A DNA stretch of 64,000 nt, taken from the NCBI GenBank assembly GCA_015680905.1, contig CM027381.1, positions 59,214,501 to 59,278,500 of the forward strand, written 5' to 3'. This document shows positions 61,954 to 64,000 of the stretch, piece by piece; the stretch's first letter is position 1; every line of letters starts with the position of its first letter. Below the pieces are notes generated by a model. That model saw only the letters and a list, made by a program, of their open reading frames with translations, searched no databases and was not told the DNA's origin. The stretch is from Coptis chinensis. Lineage: Eukaryota; Streptophyta; Magnoliopsida; Ranunculales; Ranunculaceae. The position numbers and the translations under genes were made by a program.

Positions 61954-64000
61954 GGACCTCATGGAACTACTGGGAAAAAGTGTCAAAAAGCCAAACTGTC
62001 AAAAGTCAACAGTCAACGATCAAAGCAATAGTCAATGGTCAAAGTGAACTCAAGGATCCAAAAACTTAAAAGCTTAGGAAACACTACAAGGCTTCAAGAA
62101 TCAATGACTAAACCCATTGTAAGACAAGGACTAAGCCTCTAAATGCTAAACCCTAAGACAAGATCATATAATTTAGATAAAAGATGAACAACTTCAAAAC
62201 CCCATAACCTCATTATCTACACCAATTGAATGCAAAACACTTGATAAAATGCATTTACGTGTGAGTTTGCATTAGAATGAATGCAAAACACTAAATTGAT
62301 TGAATGAATTCAAAACACTTGACTGAATACTCTTACGTGTAAGCTTGGATTATAATGAATGCAAAACACTTAATTGATTGAATGAACGTACCTACAAGCG
62401 AGCTTGGGTTAGAAAGAATGCAAAACGCTTAGTTGAATGTACCTACGTGTGAGCTTGCATTATAATGTCTGCAAAACACCTGATTGATTGATTGATTGTA
62501 GAAAACTAATGTTCTTATCGTTTTTTCATGATACAACCCTATTATGGAACTAATACCTCAAAAGTCGTGTTATAGAGCCAAAATGAGACAAAAGGACCCT
62601 AAAAGGGACCTCATGGAACAGCTGGGAAAAATTGCCAAATAGTCAAACTATTAAAAATCAACAGTCACCGATCTAAGCCATAGTCAACATTCAAAGTGAA
62701 CTCAAGGGTCCAAAAACTCCAAAGCTCAGGAAACACTCTAAGGCTTCAAGAATCAATGACTAAACCCGTTGTAAGACATGGACCAAGGCTCGAAATGCTA
62801 AACCCTTGCAATGATCATATAAGTTAGATCTAAGATGAACAACTTCCAAACACCAAAACCTCACTATCTACACCAATAGAATGCAAAATACTTGATTAAA
62901 TGCATCTACCTTTGAGTTTGCATTAGAATGAATGCAAATCACATGATTGACTGAAAGAATGCAAAACACTTGATAAAATGCATCTACGTGTGAGTTTCCA
63001 TTTGAATAAATGCAAAACACTTGATTGATTAAATGAACGCAAAACACTTGATTGAAGACACTTACGTGTGAGCTTAGATTATAATTAATGCAAAACACTT
63101 GATTGATTGAATGAACGTACCTACAAGCGAGCTCGCGTTAGAAAGAATGCAAAACACTTGGTTGAATGTACCTACGTGTGAGCTTACATTTTAATGAATG
63201 CAAAACACATGATTGATTGATTGATTGTAGAAAACTATCCAAAAAGGGACCTCTTGGAACAACTGGGAAAAAGTGCCAAAAAGTCAAACACTCAAAAGTC
63301 AACAGTCAACGATCGAAGCCATAGTCAATGGTGAAAGTGAACTCATGGGTCCAAAAACTCAAAAGCTCAGGAAACACTCTAAGGCTTCAAGAATCAACGA
63401 CTAAACCCTTTGTAAGACAAGGACTAAGCCTATAAACCTTAAACCCTAGCCTAAATCAAATAAGTTCGATCTAAAATGAACAACTTCCAAACCCAAAAAC
63501 CTCACTATCTACACCAACAGAATGCAAAACAATTGATAAAATCCATCTACCTTTGAGTGTGCATTGGAATGAATGCAGAACACTTGATTGACTGAAAGAA
63601 TGCAAAACACTTGACTGAATACACTTACGTACGAGTGTGAGCTTGCATTATTATGAATTCAAAACACATGGTGGATTGAATGAACGCACCTACAAGCGAG
63701 CTTGCGTTACAAAGAATGCAAAACACTTGATGGAATGTACCTTTCAGTGAGCTTGCATTATAGTGAATGCAAAACACCTAATCGATTGATTGATTGTAGA
63801 AAACTAATGTTCTTATCGCTTTTTCAATATATAGCTCTATTCTGGAACTAATACCTAAAAATACGTGTTATAGAGTCAAAATGAGACAAAAGGACCCTAC
63901 AAGGGACCTCATGGAACAACTGGGAAAAATTCCCAAAAATCAAACTGTCAAAAGTCAACAGTCAACGACCAAAGCCATAGTCAACGGTCAAAGTGAACTC
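61954..64000 (+). repeat. Satellite array, block 6 (to right edge)
   Basis: Satellite continues to the window end, so the array is longer than what is seen. From 61.8 kb on it parallels 56.3-58.3 kb at an offset of about 5550 bp. One unit near 63230 has lost 88 bp that its counterpart at 57690-57779 retains. Confidence 0.95.

Larger units (their letters stand above)
58771..62080 (+). repeat. Two-copy duplication of about 1.65 kb carrying a MITE and a SINE
   Basis: 58771-60426 and 60427-62080 are near-identical copies. Shared rare sequence is offset by 1656 bp at AACACTTGCT (58861 and 60517) and by 1652 bp at the SINE start (60171 and 61823). Each copy holds one hAT MITE and one SINE at the same internal position. 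The junction at about 60426 is out of satellite register by about 195 bp. Confidence 0.92.

Noticed and set aside
10912-62069. Recurring plus-strand open frames (MRQKDPKR, MEQLGKSAKKSN)
   Set aside because: They are translations of the conserved satellite core. They are broken by indels in most units, with no sign that the frame is preserved.
8035-63098. Recurring minus-strand open frames rich in NQVFCIHYN-type sequence
   Set aside because: They are translations of the AATGCAAAACACTTGATTGA subrepeats. They recur wherever the repeat lacks a stop, have no constant start or end, and match no known protein.
6017-64000. CENP-B box
   Set aside because: I looked for a TTCG...GGAA-type box; segments such as GCGTTAGAAAG do not fit the consensus.

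Overview
The window is plant (eudicot-type) heterochromatin. About 39 kb of its 64 kb is one tandem satellite family, all units in the same orientation, with a dominant unit of about 650 bp and roughly 60 units. Transposable elements of plant type have broken this array open. I find no intact host gene, no rRNA or tRNA gene and no CRISPR. The plant assignment rests on an L1-type LINE whose ORF2 carries a C-terminal RNase H, an Athila-lineage Ty3/gypsy element, a tRNA-derived SINE, a hAT-type MITE, and plant telomere-type AAACCCTA motifs in the satellite. I cannot name the species.

Layout: 1-6016 is a decayed LINE that runs off the left edge (ORF1 with a zinc knuckle, then endonuclease, reverse transcriptase, zinc-binding and RNase H regions). 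6017-15317 is satellite. 15318-16603 is a solo-LTR-like insertion of unrecognised family. 16604-24327 is satellite with A/B alternating units and a 2.6-kb tandem duplication. 24328-37126 is a 12.8-kb Athila-type LTR retrotransposon fossil with two 1.12-kb LTRs and a 5-bp target duplication. 37127-38313 is satellite. 38314-39655 is a 5'-truncated LINE of the same family, with an 11-bp target duplication. 39656-48671 is satellite. 48672-50807 is a third LINE fragment (minus strand) split by a 1466-bp solo LTR of the Athila family with a perfect 5-bp target duplication. 50808-64000 is satellite carrying three copies of one SINE insertion and two copies of one hAT MITE insertion, multiplied by segmental duplication of the array.

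Each satellite unit has two parts. One is a block of short subrepeats (27 bp and about 50-60 bp) built on the core AATGCAAAACACTTGATTGA. The other is a core of about 370-400 bp with, in order, a splice-acceptor-like pyrimidine stretch, a GGACCCT/AGGGACC dyad, a cluster of about five GTCAA motifs (W-box core on the other strand), a telobox-like AAACCCTA, and the palindrome TTAGATCTAA. The long open frames on both strands of the array come from this repeat and do not look like genes.

The most interesting signals concern how the array works and evolves: dimeric higher-order structure, length changes in 27-bp steps, passenger transposons amplified with the satellite, insertion junctions that cluster in one sub-segment of the unit, and a conserved set of protein-binding-like motifs. 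I found no new enzymatic or defence system. All comparisons were made by eye; no alignment or database search was run.
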